Assembly: GCA_003167475.1 (NCBI GenBank)
Contig: PMTB01000264.1
Location: 1 to 5,472 of the forward strand
Origin: a candidate division FCPU426 bacterium
GTDB lineage: Bacteria > Oederibacteriota > PGYV01 > Palsa-1178
Length of the DNA: 5,472 nucleotides
Direction of reading: 5' to 3'
The position numbers and the translations under genes are program-made. Shown in pieces: positions 1-5,472 of this stretch. The number at the start of each line of letters is the position of its first letter. Position 1 is the first letter of the stretch. The notes beneath the pieces are model-generated. The model did not search any database, had not been told where the DNA came from, and saw only the letters and a program-made list of their open reading frames with translations.

Positions 1-848
1 TCACGCTGAAATCCGGCAACAGCGTTATACTGCGCGGCGGGTCTGATGCGTTTAACTCCAATATATGCATAGGAAACATCATTAAGGATTCCATAAAAAA
101 ATCCGGCCTGCCCGAAGGAGCCGTGGAGGTCATGGACAATGCCGACCGTGAGACCGTGGCCATATTGCTCAAACAGAAGGAATACGTGGACGTAATAATA
201 CCGCGCGGCGGCAAGGGGCTCGTGGATTTTGTCTCAGGCAACACAATGATACCCGTTATTTACCACGATGCGGGTATATGCCACACATACGTGGACTCCG
301 ACGCGGACATTGACATGGCGGTCAAAGTATCCATTAACGCGAAGGTCCAAAGGCCTTCGACATGTAATTCCATGGAAACACTTTTGGTCCACTCGGATGC
401 GGCTGAGAGGTTCCTTTCCATTATGAAACTTGAGCTGGAAAACGCCGGGGTCGAGGTCAGGGCCGAGGCAAAGGCAAAAAAATACCTGCCCGAGGCGCTT
501 GACGCCATTGATAAGGATTTCCGGACAGAATACAATGACATGATACTTAATGTCAAGGTGGTTGAAAATATCGAAGAGGCCATATGGCATATCAATAATT
601 ACGGTTCGCACCATTCCGACGCCATCATCACGAAAAATGCGGAAGCGGGATTGAAATTCACCAGAGAGGTGGACTCGGCCGTGTGCTTTGTGAACGCGTC
701 CACGAGATTGAACGACGGCTTTGAGTTCGGGCTCGGCGCGGAAATGGGCATATCAAACCAGAAACTGCACGTGCGCGGCCCGATGGCTTTACGGGAACTT
801 ACCTCGGAAAAATACGTGATACAGGGAAGCGGGCAGATACGTGGATAA
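1..848 (+). CDS. proA: Gamma-glutamyl phosphate reductase (glutamate-5-semialdehyde dehydrogenase), 5'-truncated by window edge
   Basis: This enzyme reduces L-glutamyl 5-phosphate to glutamate 5-semialdehyde with NADPH, the second step of proline synthesis in the cytoplasm. The open frame runs in from the left edge (first full codon at 3) to TAA at 846-848, giving 281 visible residues. The family is usually about 415 residues, so roughly the first 135 lie upstream. The first visible residues (LKSGNSVILRGGSDAFNSN) are the family's nucleotide-binding-domain segment. Later come the PRGG turn, the catalytic cysteine in RPSTCNSMETLLVH (Cys codon 363-365), the GSHHSDAI segment, and the C-terminal block with NDGFEFGLGAEMGIS and HVRGPMAL. 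A GTG at 123 opens the longest start-to-stop frame but lies inside the conserved fold, so it is not the real start. The 3' end overlaps nadD by 8 bp. In many bacteria proB lies just upstream; here that cannot be seen. No damage is visible. Confidence 0.97.
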   Translation, partial: TLKSGNSVILRGGSDAFNSNICIGNIIKDSIKKSGLPEGAVEVMDNADRETVAILLKQKEYVDVIIPRGGKGLVDFVSGNTMIPVIYHDAGICHTYVDSDADIDMAVKVSINAKVQRPSTCNSMETLLVHSDAAERFLSIMKLELENAGVEVRAEAKAKKYLPEALDAIDKDFRTEYNDMILNVKVVENIEEAIWHINNYGSHHSDAIITKNAEAGLKFTREVDSAVCFVNASTRLNDGFEFGLGAEMGISNQKLHVRGPMALRELTSEKYVIQGSGQIRG

Positions 849-1440
849 CTTAAAAGAGATAGGGATATTCGGCGGCACATTCAACCCGCCTCACATGGGG
901 CATTACTCGCTGGCCATGGAAGCTCAGAAAGAATTCCACCTGGACAAGGTCTTCTTTGTCCCCGCGTACATACCTCCCCATAAAGAGCCCCGCAACGTCA
1001 TGGACGCGGAGCACAGGCTTGAGATGGTAAAGCTTCTCATAAACGGAAACCCGGATTTCATACTGTCGGATTTTGAGATAAAAAGGAAAAGCGTCTCATA
1101 CACCATAGACACGATCAAACATTTCAGGACAGAGTTCCCCGAGACCAAAATACACTTCCTCATAGGCTCCGACGCCTTTTACCACGTGGATACGTGGAAG
1201 GACAGCCCCGAGGTCTTAAAACTCACGGACTTCATTATATTCCCGAGGGCGGGGAACACAAAGGAAATGATAACCAAAAAGCTGGGCAACTTCGCCAACG
1301 TGGTATTTTGGGCCCACACAAACCTCATCCACATATCCTCAACCGACATACGTTTCAGATTGCGCAGCGGCGAAGACTGCGCGGAAGAGCTCGGGGCCAA
1401 GGTCGCCGGGTATATAAAGGAACAGAAACTTTACAGGTAG
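841..1440 (+). CDS. nadD: Nicotinate-nucleotide adenylyltransferase (NaMN adenylyltransferase)
   Basis: NadD transfers AMP from ATP to nicotinate mononucleotide, making deamido-NAD, the central step of NAD synthesis in the cytoplasm. The 199-residue product has the normal family length. Visible signatures are the nucleotidyltransferase motif GGTFNPPHMGH at residues 11-21 (HxGH at 18-21), PPHK at 45-48, the LIGSDAF segment at 107-113 followed by Trp119, FPR at 134-136, and the C-terminal ISSTDIR motif at 165-171 that contacts the phosphates. The start is GTG at 841. No other start codon lies between it and the GGTF motif, and ten residues before that motif is typical. Only a weak purine stretch (GCGGG, 829-833) precedes it, so translation is probably coupled to proA, which it overlaps by 8 bp. 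rsfS, a frequent downstream partner of nadD, is absent: the next 160 bases are a repeat-rich spacer. TAG stop at 1438-1440. Confidence 0.96.
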   Translation: MDNLKEIGIFGGTFNPPHMGHYSLAMEAQKEFHLDKVFFVPAYIPPHKEPRNVMDAEHRLEMVKLLINGNPDFILSDFEIKRKSVSYTIDTIKHFRTEFPETKIHFLIGSDAFYHVDTWKDSPEVLKLTDFIIFPRAGNTKEMITKKLGNFANVVFWAHTNLIHISSTDIRFRLRSGEDCAEELGAKVAGYIKEQKLYR

Positions 1441-1448
1441 GGCAGGAT

Positions 1449-1502
1449 CAAGTTTTTAAGCCAAAAGCCAATAGACAAAAGTAAAGGTTTCAAGTTTTTA
1501 AG
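1449..1502 (+). repeat. 12-bp direct repeat CAAGTTTTTAAG, two copies
   Basis: Exact copies lie at 1449-1460 and 1491-1502, 42 bp apart. The first overlaps the outer end of the left arm of the long inverted repeat; the second lies in its loop. A partial inverted match (CTTAAAAA, 1580-1587) ends the right arm. Low-complexity AT-rich sequence makes some chance repetition likely, but 12 exact bases next to a long inverted repeat suggest internal duplication within the same element. Confidence 0.6.
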
Positions 1503-1590
1503 TTTTAAAGTTCTGCCTTTCTTGCATCTATTTTTGGCCGCTTTGTGCTTAACTTTAATTTTTGTCTTTTGGCTTTTGTCTTAAAAATTT
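1450..1590. repeat. Long imperfect inverted repeat (MITE-like element or large RNA hairpin)
   Basis: This occupies almost the whole nadD to PAP2 spacer. The core arms are 1453-1486 and 1553-1587. Pairing position by position gives 31 Watson-Crick pairs over 34, with mismatches at 1461/1579 and 1472/1568, one G-T at 1481/1559 and a single bulged base at 1558. Two or three more pairs extend it outward to 1450/1590. The loop is 66 bases. The arms are AT-rich and built around AAAAGCC and AGACAAAA, unlike the GC-balanced genes on either side. There is no open reading frame of note inside, no clear target-site duplication and no T-run following, so a simple intrinsic terminator is unlikely. The element ends 5 nt before the ribosome binding site of the PAP2 gene and could affect its expression if transcribed. 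It could be a non-autonomous mobile element remnant or a lineage-specific intergenic repeat. The structure is seen directly; its nature is inferred. Confidence 0.75.
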
Positions 1591-1594
1591 AAAG

Positions 1595-1599
1595 CGGAG
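1595..1599 (+). promoter_or_regulatory. Ribosome binding site of the PAP2 gene
   Basis: CGGAG lies 5 nt before the ATG at 1605, which supports that start, and also 5 nt after the last base of the long inverted repeat. If the repeat folds in mRNA, the site sits just outside the stem rather than being sequestered. Confidence 0.6.
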
Positions 1600-1604
1600 T
1601 TGTA

Positions 1605-2336
1605 ATGAAAAAAACTATTCTTGTTTCAATTTTATTGCTTGCCTTATACGCAGCTGCGTTTTCTGAAGATACCATCTGGAACCGCGTATTTTTCCTTGAT
1701 TTTCAGTACATGGGGCAGGCCATGGTTGACGACCCTGTTAAAACCGGTATACTCGCCGGCGGGTTCGGGCTGGCCACTTACGCGCTTATGGAAAACGACC
1801 TCTGGATATCCCAAACAATACAAACGGATAAGAATGGTTTTAAGGACGGTTTTTTTGACATCTTTAACAACGCCGGCGACGGGATTTATGTGCTCGCGGC
1901 GGACTCGCTGCTTTTCGCCCTCGGCGGGGAAAAAGAAAAAAAGACCGCGGCTAAAGTAGTGGAAGGAATAGCAGTTTCAGGCGCAATATCATACGCGGGA
2001 AAAGTAATATTCGGCCGCGTCAGGCCTTCCTCCACAGACGACCCCTATGATTTCAAATGGTTTAATTTTGGCGACAACTCATATCCTTCAGGGCACACAA
2101 CTGTGGCTTTTACCTGGGCCACCATTATCGGCGACGCCTATGATATAGGATGGATAACATACCCTGTCGCGGCGCTGACAGGAGTTGCCAGGATATATAA
2201 GAACGCGCATTGGCCGTCCGACGTGCTGCTCGGGGCCGTTATCGGTATTATAACCGGCAAGATAGTGGATTATGACGGTCCGGCTATTAAGGTTTCATGC
2301 GTTCCAGGGGGCCTTGAAGCCTCTTACAGGTTCTGA
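1605..2336 (+). CDS. PAP2-family (type 2 phosphatidic acid phosphatase) lipid phosphatase, exported or membrane-bound
   Basis: This is a 243-residue acid-phosphatase-superfamily protein. Such enzymes remove phosphate from lipid substrates such as undecaprenyl pyrophosphate, phosphatidate or lipid A through a phosphohistidine intermediate, with the active site on the periplasmic side. All three catalytic motifs are present: KxxxxxxRP (Lys133, Arg140, Pro141), PSGH (161-164, His164 the general acid/base) and RxxxxxHxxxD (Arg196, nucleophile His202, Asp206). The serine that often precedes the last Arg is alanine here, a common variant. A basic start (MKK), a hydrophobic core to about residue 18 and SED after it form a signal peptide or signal anchor. 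Moderately hydrophobic helices fall near 47-62, 92-107, 118-135, 165-180 and 207-220. The protein ends in SYRF. ATG at 1605 has a good ribosome binding site. The TGA stop overlaps the ATG of the downstream glycosyltransferase by one base (TGATG), so the two are translationally coupled. The exact substrate cannot be read from sequence. Confidence 0.93.
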   Translation: MKKTILVSILLLALYAAAFSEDTIWNRVFFLDFQYMGQAMVDDPVKTGILAGGFGLATYALMENDLWISQTIQTDKNGFKDGFFDIFNNAGDGIYVLAADSLLFALGGEKEKKTAAKVVEGIAVSGAISYAGKVIFGRVRPSSTDDPYDFKWFNFGDNSYPSGHTTVAFTWATIIGDAYDIGWITYPVAALTGVARIYKNAHWPSDVLLGAVIGIITGKIVDYDGPAIKVSCVPGGLEASYRF

Positions 2337-3826
2337 TGATTCAAAAAATTAAAAACAACCTCGGGTTTATTTTTCTCGCGTCAATATTCGCGTTCTTCAT
2401 GTATTTTGCGGTAACCATTTCAACGGCCATGTCTGAGGACAGGACAGTGTATCTTTCTCCGGATACTTACAGGGAAATGTCGGTGGCAAAAATATTTTCA
2501 GAGGGCAAAGGCTGGGGTGTCTCAGGTTCGGTAAAAACGGCGGTAAATTCCATGCTTTACCCGGCCCTGCTCGGCGGGCTTTATAAAGTCTTCGGCGTAA
2601 AAGAACCCATACCTCTAATTGTGAACATGGCGGCGGGATTCCTGGCCATTTGGCTCATATGGTATTTTTTCAGGAAAGAGAAGATGTGGCAGATATCCGC
2701 CATGGCAACGGGTTTTTTCATATTCATTTCTTCATCCATGCCCCTTTTGATAATGCAGGGGAATGAAAACACCCTGCTTATTGCTGCAGCCGTGGTAATG
2801 ATCTATTTATCTTCTGAACCAGGTACCGGCGGGGCAAGACCTGCCGTATTGGCGCTATTCTCATTTTGCCTGGGGGCGATAAGTCCTGAAGGCCTGCCTG
2901 TGGCAATAGGCGCGGCCGCTGTATTGTCGTTAAGGAAAGAATTTAAATTGTCGGCAATTGTCCTTATTTCGGCGGCCGCCGCTCCCGCAGCCGGGATGAT
3001 CTTTGGATTTTGGAACGGTTATGAAATTTTTGCCTTCCTGAAACCGGGGAAAATCGCGGCTGTATTTGTACAAAAGGAATATTTATTTCCGGTTGTGGCC
3101 CTTACCGTGACCGCAGCCGCGGCATGGCATGGCAAGGGATATTGTTCCAAATACGCGTCAATATGCCTTCTGGCCCTGACGGCAGTTTTGATTAAAATAT
3201 TTTTTATGAGGAACGCGCTGAACCCGGAAAGCGTTCTTTTTTCATCGGCCATCTCCATATTTGCGGTGTCCATTGCCGGGTTCTCGATGTTTCCGGATAA
3301 GCCCGAGAGGAATTTGAAAACCGGGCTGATCCTCACAACAAGTTTCCTGTTGTATCTTGTATTCCTGTACCCTATGCTGAAAAGGGGGGTTAACTCCTAT
3401 CTGGAAATACCGGGTATGTCGCGCAATGTTTATGAAAGGTCATACAGGCTGGGGCTTTTTGTAAAGGAATGCTGCGATAAAAAAGGTGTAGTGTCGGACG
3501 ATACCGGGGCCATGACTTATCTGGCTGATATAGATTTCATAGGCATAGGAAAGGCCGCTCCGCAGGATTTCAGTGAAGGAACTATGGCCGCCGCGATAAA
3601 AGAAAAAAAAGCGGTGATCTCGATTGCGTCGGATGAGATCACTGAAAAATACAGGAAATATTTCCCGCAAGGAAGCGTAAAACTCAGGGAATGGGTGATC
3701 GATATGCCGGGTAATAAAAAAGAGTCTCTCGTATTTTACTGCCTTGACCCGGCTGCATACGGATATTTAAGGGCAAAACTGAATAATTTTTCGGCATATC
3801 TGCCGCCGGATATAAAGATCAAATAA
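2336..3826 (+). CDS. Polytopic membrane protein, probable GT-C-fold glycosyltransferase (ArnT/PMT-like)
   Basis: This is a 496-residue inner-membrane protein with about ten hydrophobic segments (near 9-30, 91-112, 119-140, 146-160, 169-197, 205-227, 248-264, 275-290, 298-318 and 328-346) and a soluble C-terminal domain of about 145 residues. GT-C enzymes use polyprenyl-phosphate sugars and act on the periplasmic side. Resemblance to them rests on pattern. After TM1 comes an extracytoplasmic loop with SPDTYREMSVAKIFSEGKGWG (residues 41-61), including Asp43 where these enzymes carry their catalytic acid, then LYPALLGGLYKVFG. QGNENTL (141-147) sits where many members have SGxExxL, and SPEGL (183-187) where they have RPEG. 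The tail (from about 368) has the usual shape of a strand-rich domain, with VVSDDTGAMTYL and DFIGIG. Start ATG 2336 overlaps the PAP2 stop; AGG at 2328-2330 is a weak ribosome binding site, so coupling is likely. Donor and acceptor are unknown. A flippase or other polytopic protein is a less likely alternative. Confidence 0.75.
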   Translation: MIQKIKNNLGFIFLASIFAFFMYFAVTISTAMSEDRTVYLSPDTYREMSVAKIFSEGKGWGVSGSVKTAVNSMLYPALLGGLYKVFGVKEPIPLIVNMAAGFLAIWLIWYFFRKEKMWQISAMATGFFIFISSSMPLLIMQGNENTLLIAAAVVMIYLSSEPGTGGARPAVLALFSFCLGAISPEGLPVAIGAAAVLSLRKEFKLSAIVLISAAAAPAAGMIFGFWNGYEIFAFLKPGKIAAVFVQKEYLFPVVALTVTAAAAWHGKGYCSKYASICLLALTAVLIKIFFMRNALNPESVLFSSAISIFAVSIAGFSMFPDKPERNLKTGLILTTSFLLYLVFLYPMLKRGVNSYLEIPGMSRNVYERSYRLGLFVKECCDKKGVVSDDTGAMTYLADIDFIGIGKAAPQDFSEGTMAAAIKEKKAVISIASDEITEKYRKYFPQGSVKLREWVIDMPGNKKESLVFYCLDPAAYGYLRAKLNNFSAYLPPDIKIK

Positions 3827-3828
3827 GC

Positions 3829-3878
3829 GTATGGGCGGCCCCGCGCTGCGCGTGATTTCGCTGTGTGGCCGCCCATAC
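3829..3878 (+). terminator. Post-stop hairpin, 12-bp perfect stem, no U-tract
   Basis: GTATGGGCGGCC (3829-3840) pairs perfectly with GGCCGCCCATAC (3867-3878) across a 26-nt GC-rich loop, beginning 2 nt after the glycosyltransferase stop codon. The position and strong stem suggest it ends or protects the PAP2/GT mRNA. The downstream bases (AAGAACAG...) contain no T-run, so it is not a canonical intrinsic terminator. It may act with Rho, as a 3'-end stabiliser, or be a dispersed palindromic element. The hairpin is certain; the function is inferred. Confidence 0.45.
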
Positions 3879-3905
3879 AAGAACAGTTATGCTCAATAAT
3901 AATTC

Positions 3906-3938
3906 TTTTGTAAAATCAGGCCTATTTTGTTAAAATCA
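3906..3938 (+). repeat. Tandem direct repeat overlapping the promoter
   Basis: TTTTGTAAAATCA (3906-3918) recurs as TTTTGTTAAAATCA (3925-3938), identical apart from one inserted T and 19 bp apart start to start. Copy one covers the -35 hexamer and copy two the -10. The spacing is close to two helical turns, so paired regulator sites on one DNA face are possible, but AT-rich coincidence is not excluded. Confidence 0.5.
3908..3936 (+). promoter_or_regulatory. Putative sigma70-type promoter of the NHL-repeat gene
   Basis: TTGTAA (3908-3913, 4/6 to TTGACA) is followed after exactly 17 bp by TAAAAT (3931-3936, 5/6 to TATAAT). Transcription would start near 3943, leaving a leader of about 24 nt before the GTG at 3967. 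Position, spacing and the preceding hairpin all fit a new transcription unit. AT-rich sequence gives chance matches, hence moderate confidence. Confidence 0.5.
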
Positions 3939-3956
3939 ATCAACTTAAATAAAAAC

Positions 3957-3963
3957 AAGGTGG
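3957..3963 (+). promoter_or_regulatory. Ribosome binding site deciding the GTG start of the NHL-repeat gene
   Basis: AAGGTGG lies 3 nt before the GTG at 3967 (6 nt counted from AAGG). It supports that start codon, which is followed at once by the Ile-Lys-Lys and hydrophobic stretch of a signal peptide. Confidence 0.65.
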
Positions 3964-3966
3964 AAC

Positions 3967-5346
3967 GTGATAAAAAAAATCGGGATAATACTTGCGGTCG
4001 TGCTTATTTTTTCCGTTTTTCTTTCGGCTGATGATGAACCCAAAGAAGGCGACATCACCAGCATATTTGACAGGCCCACAACCCTGGTATATCCGTCTTT
4101 CTGGCATACCCCTTTCGGTATTCACCGCGGAACCCCTTTGCATTTAAAACTCTTCCTCGGGAATAGGACCTACTTTGACGACCCTCAGGACCTGGCGTGC
4201 ACAAAGCTTATGGTGGAATACGGCAGGATAAATAAGGATAAGGACGACTGGCAACTCACCGTTTACGGATGTAATTCCGGCAGGGGCGAGGTAATTTATA
4301 ATATTTCCATGCACGCCCTGGGGACGTTCGGGAGCAAGGGAAGCGGGGACGGCCAGCTGCTCAACCCGAAAGGCATAGCCTGTAATGAATACGGCGACGT
4401 ATACGTGGTGGATACCGGGAACGACAGGATAGCCAGGTTCTTCAATAATGGAAAGAAAGTAAAATTCATAAGGAATATAGGAGGCTCCGGCAGCGAGCCG
4501 GGCAAATTCAACAAGCCTTCATATGCCGCGCTTGATTCCACCGGTAAAATATACGTCACGGATTCCGGAAACAACAGGATACAGGTATTTTCAAAATCAG
4601 GCGGGTATCTCTATTCCATAGGCCAGGAAAAAGGAATATCAAACCCGCAGGGCATATGCGTATGCGACGAAGGAGAGCGTTACTCCGGCTACAAGAACAA
4701 TTTCATATATATAATCGACGGCAACTACAACCGTGTGATGAAGTTTGACTTAAAGGGCAATCTCGCTCAGGCGATCAGGGTTAATGAGATACTCGGGAAA
4801 AATGTGAAGATTACAACGCTTGAGCAGGACTATTACGGAAATATCTATATGGTGGACAATTTAAATTCGCAGATATATAAATTTTCTCCTGACTTAAGGT
4901 TCATAACCGGGTTCGGGTCGTTTGGCGCGAAGGATTATGAGTTTGAGAACCCTACGGGAATAGCCATTTACAAGCATTACGGGCAGATATTTGTCTCTGA
5001 CAAGGAATCGGCCCAGTACTTCTGGATAGGTTCCGACGCGGAAAATTTCAAGGTCACGCCGATAAAAGCGGCGGGAGGAGCCCCAAAACTGCAGTTTGAT
5101 TTTACCCTGACGGAAAAAAGTTTTATAACCCTGCAGGTTGTCGACGTAAAAGGCAATACTGTGGAAGTGTGCCACCAGATAGGCGCCGAGACCGGAAAAA
5201 ACTCCATAGACTGGGACGTGCCGGATGTTTATAAAGATATAATAAAGGGCGGCAACGCTTATATAATATATTTAAGGGTGATGGCCACGTACTCGTCATA
5301 CCCCAATATAGAAAAAGTATTTAAGACCGCCGCGTACATGGAGTAA
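3967..5346 (+). CDS. Exported NHL-repeat beta-propeller protein with C-terminal FlgD-Ig-like domain
   Basis: This 459-residue protein is probably secreted to the periplasm or cell surface. Residues 1-21 are a signal peptide (Lys3-Lys4, hydrophobic 6-19, likely cut near LSA/DD). There is no lipobox. An N-terminal region of unassigned fold (about 25-112) precedes an NHL propeller. Blades are recognisable at about 116-160 (GDGQLLNPKGIA, GDVYVVDTGNDRIARF), 163-208 (PGKFNKPSYAALD, GKIYVTDSGNNRIQVF), 213-260 (with a short insert near 235-245), 262-307 (GNIYMVDNLNSQIYKF) and 311-353 (FENPTGIAI, GQIFVSDKES). Only five are clear; a sixth may come from the N-terminal region. Residues about 373-455 resemble the FlgD Ig-like domain: FDFTLTEKSFITLQVVDVKG, then IDWDVPD and YIIYLRV. 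NHL propellers usually mediate protein or carbohydrate binding rather than catalysis. The GTG start has a good ribosome binding site, and the gene has its own promoter-like signal. Its ligand is unknown. Confidence 0.9.
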   Translation: MIKKIGIILAVVLIFSVFLSADDEPKEGDITSIFDRPTTLVYPSFWHTPFGIHRGTPLHLKLFLGNRTYFDDPQDLACTKLMVEYGRINKDKDDWQLTVYGCNSGRGEVIYNISMHALGTFGSKGSGDGQLLNPKGIACNEYGDVYVVDTGNDRIARFFNNGKKVKFIRNIGGSGSEPGKFNKPSYAALDSTGKIYVTDSGNNRIQVFSKSGGYLYSIGQEKGISNPQGICVCDEGERYSGYKNNFIYIIDGNYNRVMKFDLKGNLAQAIRVNEILGKNVKITTLEQDYYGNIYMVDNLNSQIYKFSPDLRFITGFGSFGAKDYEFENPTGIAIYKHYGQIFVSDKESAQYFWIGSDAENFKVTPIKAAGGAPKLQFDFTLTEKSFITLQVVDVKGNTVEVCHQIGAETGKNSIDWDVPDVYKDIIKGGNAYIIYLRVMATYSSYPNIEKVFKTAAYME

Positions 5347-5388
5347 CGTGCCATGTACCCGAGCTACAGCGAGCGGTACATGGGCATG
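5347..5388 (+). terminator. Post-stop hairpin after the NHL-repeat gene, no U-tract
   Basis: CGTGCCATGTACC (5347-5359) pairs with GGTACATGGGCATG (5375-5388), with one bulged G (5382) and one G-T pair, around a 15-nt loop. It starts immediately after the TAA stop. As with the hairpin after the glycosyltransferase gene, no T-run follows (TGGTAAAAG). It probably marks the transcript's 3' end; Rho-dependent termination or 3' stabilisation are alternatives. Confidence 0.4.
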
Positions 5389-5472
5389 TGGTAAAAGTTG
5401 ACGGGCGCGAATATTGTAAACGTCGAAAAGAAGTGCCAGAGTAGTTATTATGATAGTTCGTGTCCGGCGCAG

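Noticed and set aside
123..848. GTG at 123 as the true start of a 241-residue protein
   Set aside because: The frame is open to the left edge and codons 3-122 already encode conserved ProA sequence, so the gene begins upstream of the window.
1194..1484. 96-codon + strand open frame overlapping nadD
   Set aside because: It lies largely inside nadD in another frame and has no recognisable domain; it is a shadow of nadD.
1522..1559. Promoter for the PAP2 operon (TTGCAT ... TTTAAT)
   Set aside because: The spacing (26 bp) is wrong and no hexamer pair at 16-18 bp is convincing; most of the region belongs to the inverted repeat.
3019..3336. 105-codon minus-strand open frame inside the glycosyltransferase gene
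   Set aside because: It is antisense to a well-supported membrane protein, with no homology I recognise; composition explains it.
5398..5417. TTGACG followed by TATTGT as a promoter at the right end
   Set aside because: The hexamers are only 8 bp apart and nothing resembling a -10 lies at the proper distance.
5450..5472. ATG at 5450 as the start of a further gene running off the window
   Set aside because: Only seven codons are visible and no ribosome binding site lies at a suitable distance, so it cannot be supported.

Overview
The window reads as ordinary chromosome from a Gram-negative-type bacterium of moderate GC content. It holds five protein-coding genes, all on the + strand, plus AT-rich or hairpin-containing spacers. 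Two genes carry N-terminal signal peptides and one is a polytopic membrane protein. Arginine is written mostly as AGG and isoleucine often as ATA, which is unlike enterics. Together with the secreted NHL-propeller protein that ends in a FlgD-like beta domain, this suggests an uncultured candidate-phylum lineage (Goldbacteria, Omnitrophota or Elusimicrobiota-like). That placement is inference from style, not a match to a known genome.

Region 1 (1-1440) is a housekeeping pair. The 3' two thirds of proA (gamma-glutamyl phosphate reductase, proline synthesis) overlaps by 8 bp the GTG start of nadD (nicotinate-nucleotide adenylyltransferase, NAD synthesis). The two are surely cotranscribed; their pathways are unrelated.

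Region 2 (1441-1604) is an AT-rich spacer dominated by a long imperfect inverted repeat (about 1450-1590), which looks like a MITE-type element or a large RNA hairpin. It ends 5 nt before the ribosome binding site of the next gene.

Region 3 (1605-3826) is a two-gene envelope operon with overlapping stop and start (TGATG). It encodes a PAP2-family lipid phosphatase with all three catalytic motifs and a GT-C-fold-like membrane glycosyltransferase. A plausible joint role is polyprenyl-phosphate-linked sugar transfer or lipid-carrier phosphate handling at the outer face of the inner membrane.

Region 4 (3827-3966) contains a perfect 12-bp-stem hairpin directly after the glycosyltransferase stop codon. 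It is followed by a good sigma70-type promoter that overlaps a 13/14-bp direct repeat.

Region 5 (3967-5346) is a separately promoted gene for an exported NHL beta-propeller protein with a C-terminal FlgD-Ig-like domain. A second post-stop hairpin follows, whose 5' arm could pair with either of two sequences. The last ~85 bases (5389-5472) hold no gene I can support.

I see no CRISPR array, transposase, phage gene, tRNA or rRNA. The non-routine signals are the inverted repeat, the two hairpins without U-tracts, the promoter repeat and the PAP2/GT-C pairing.
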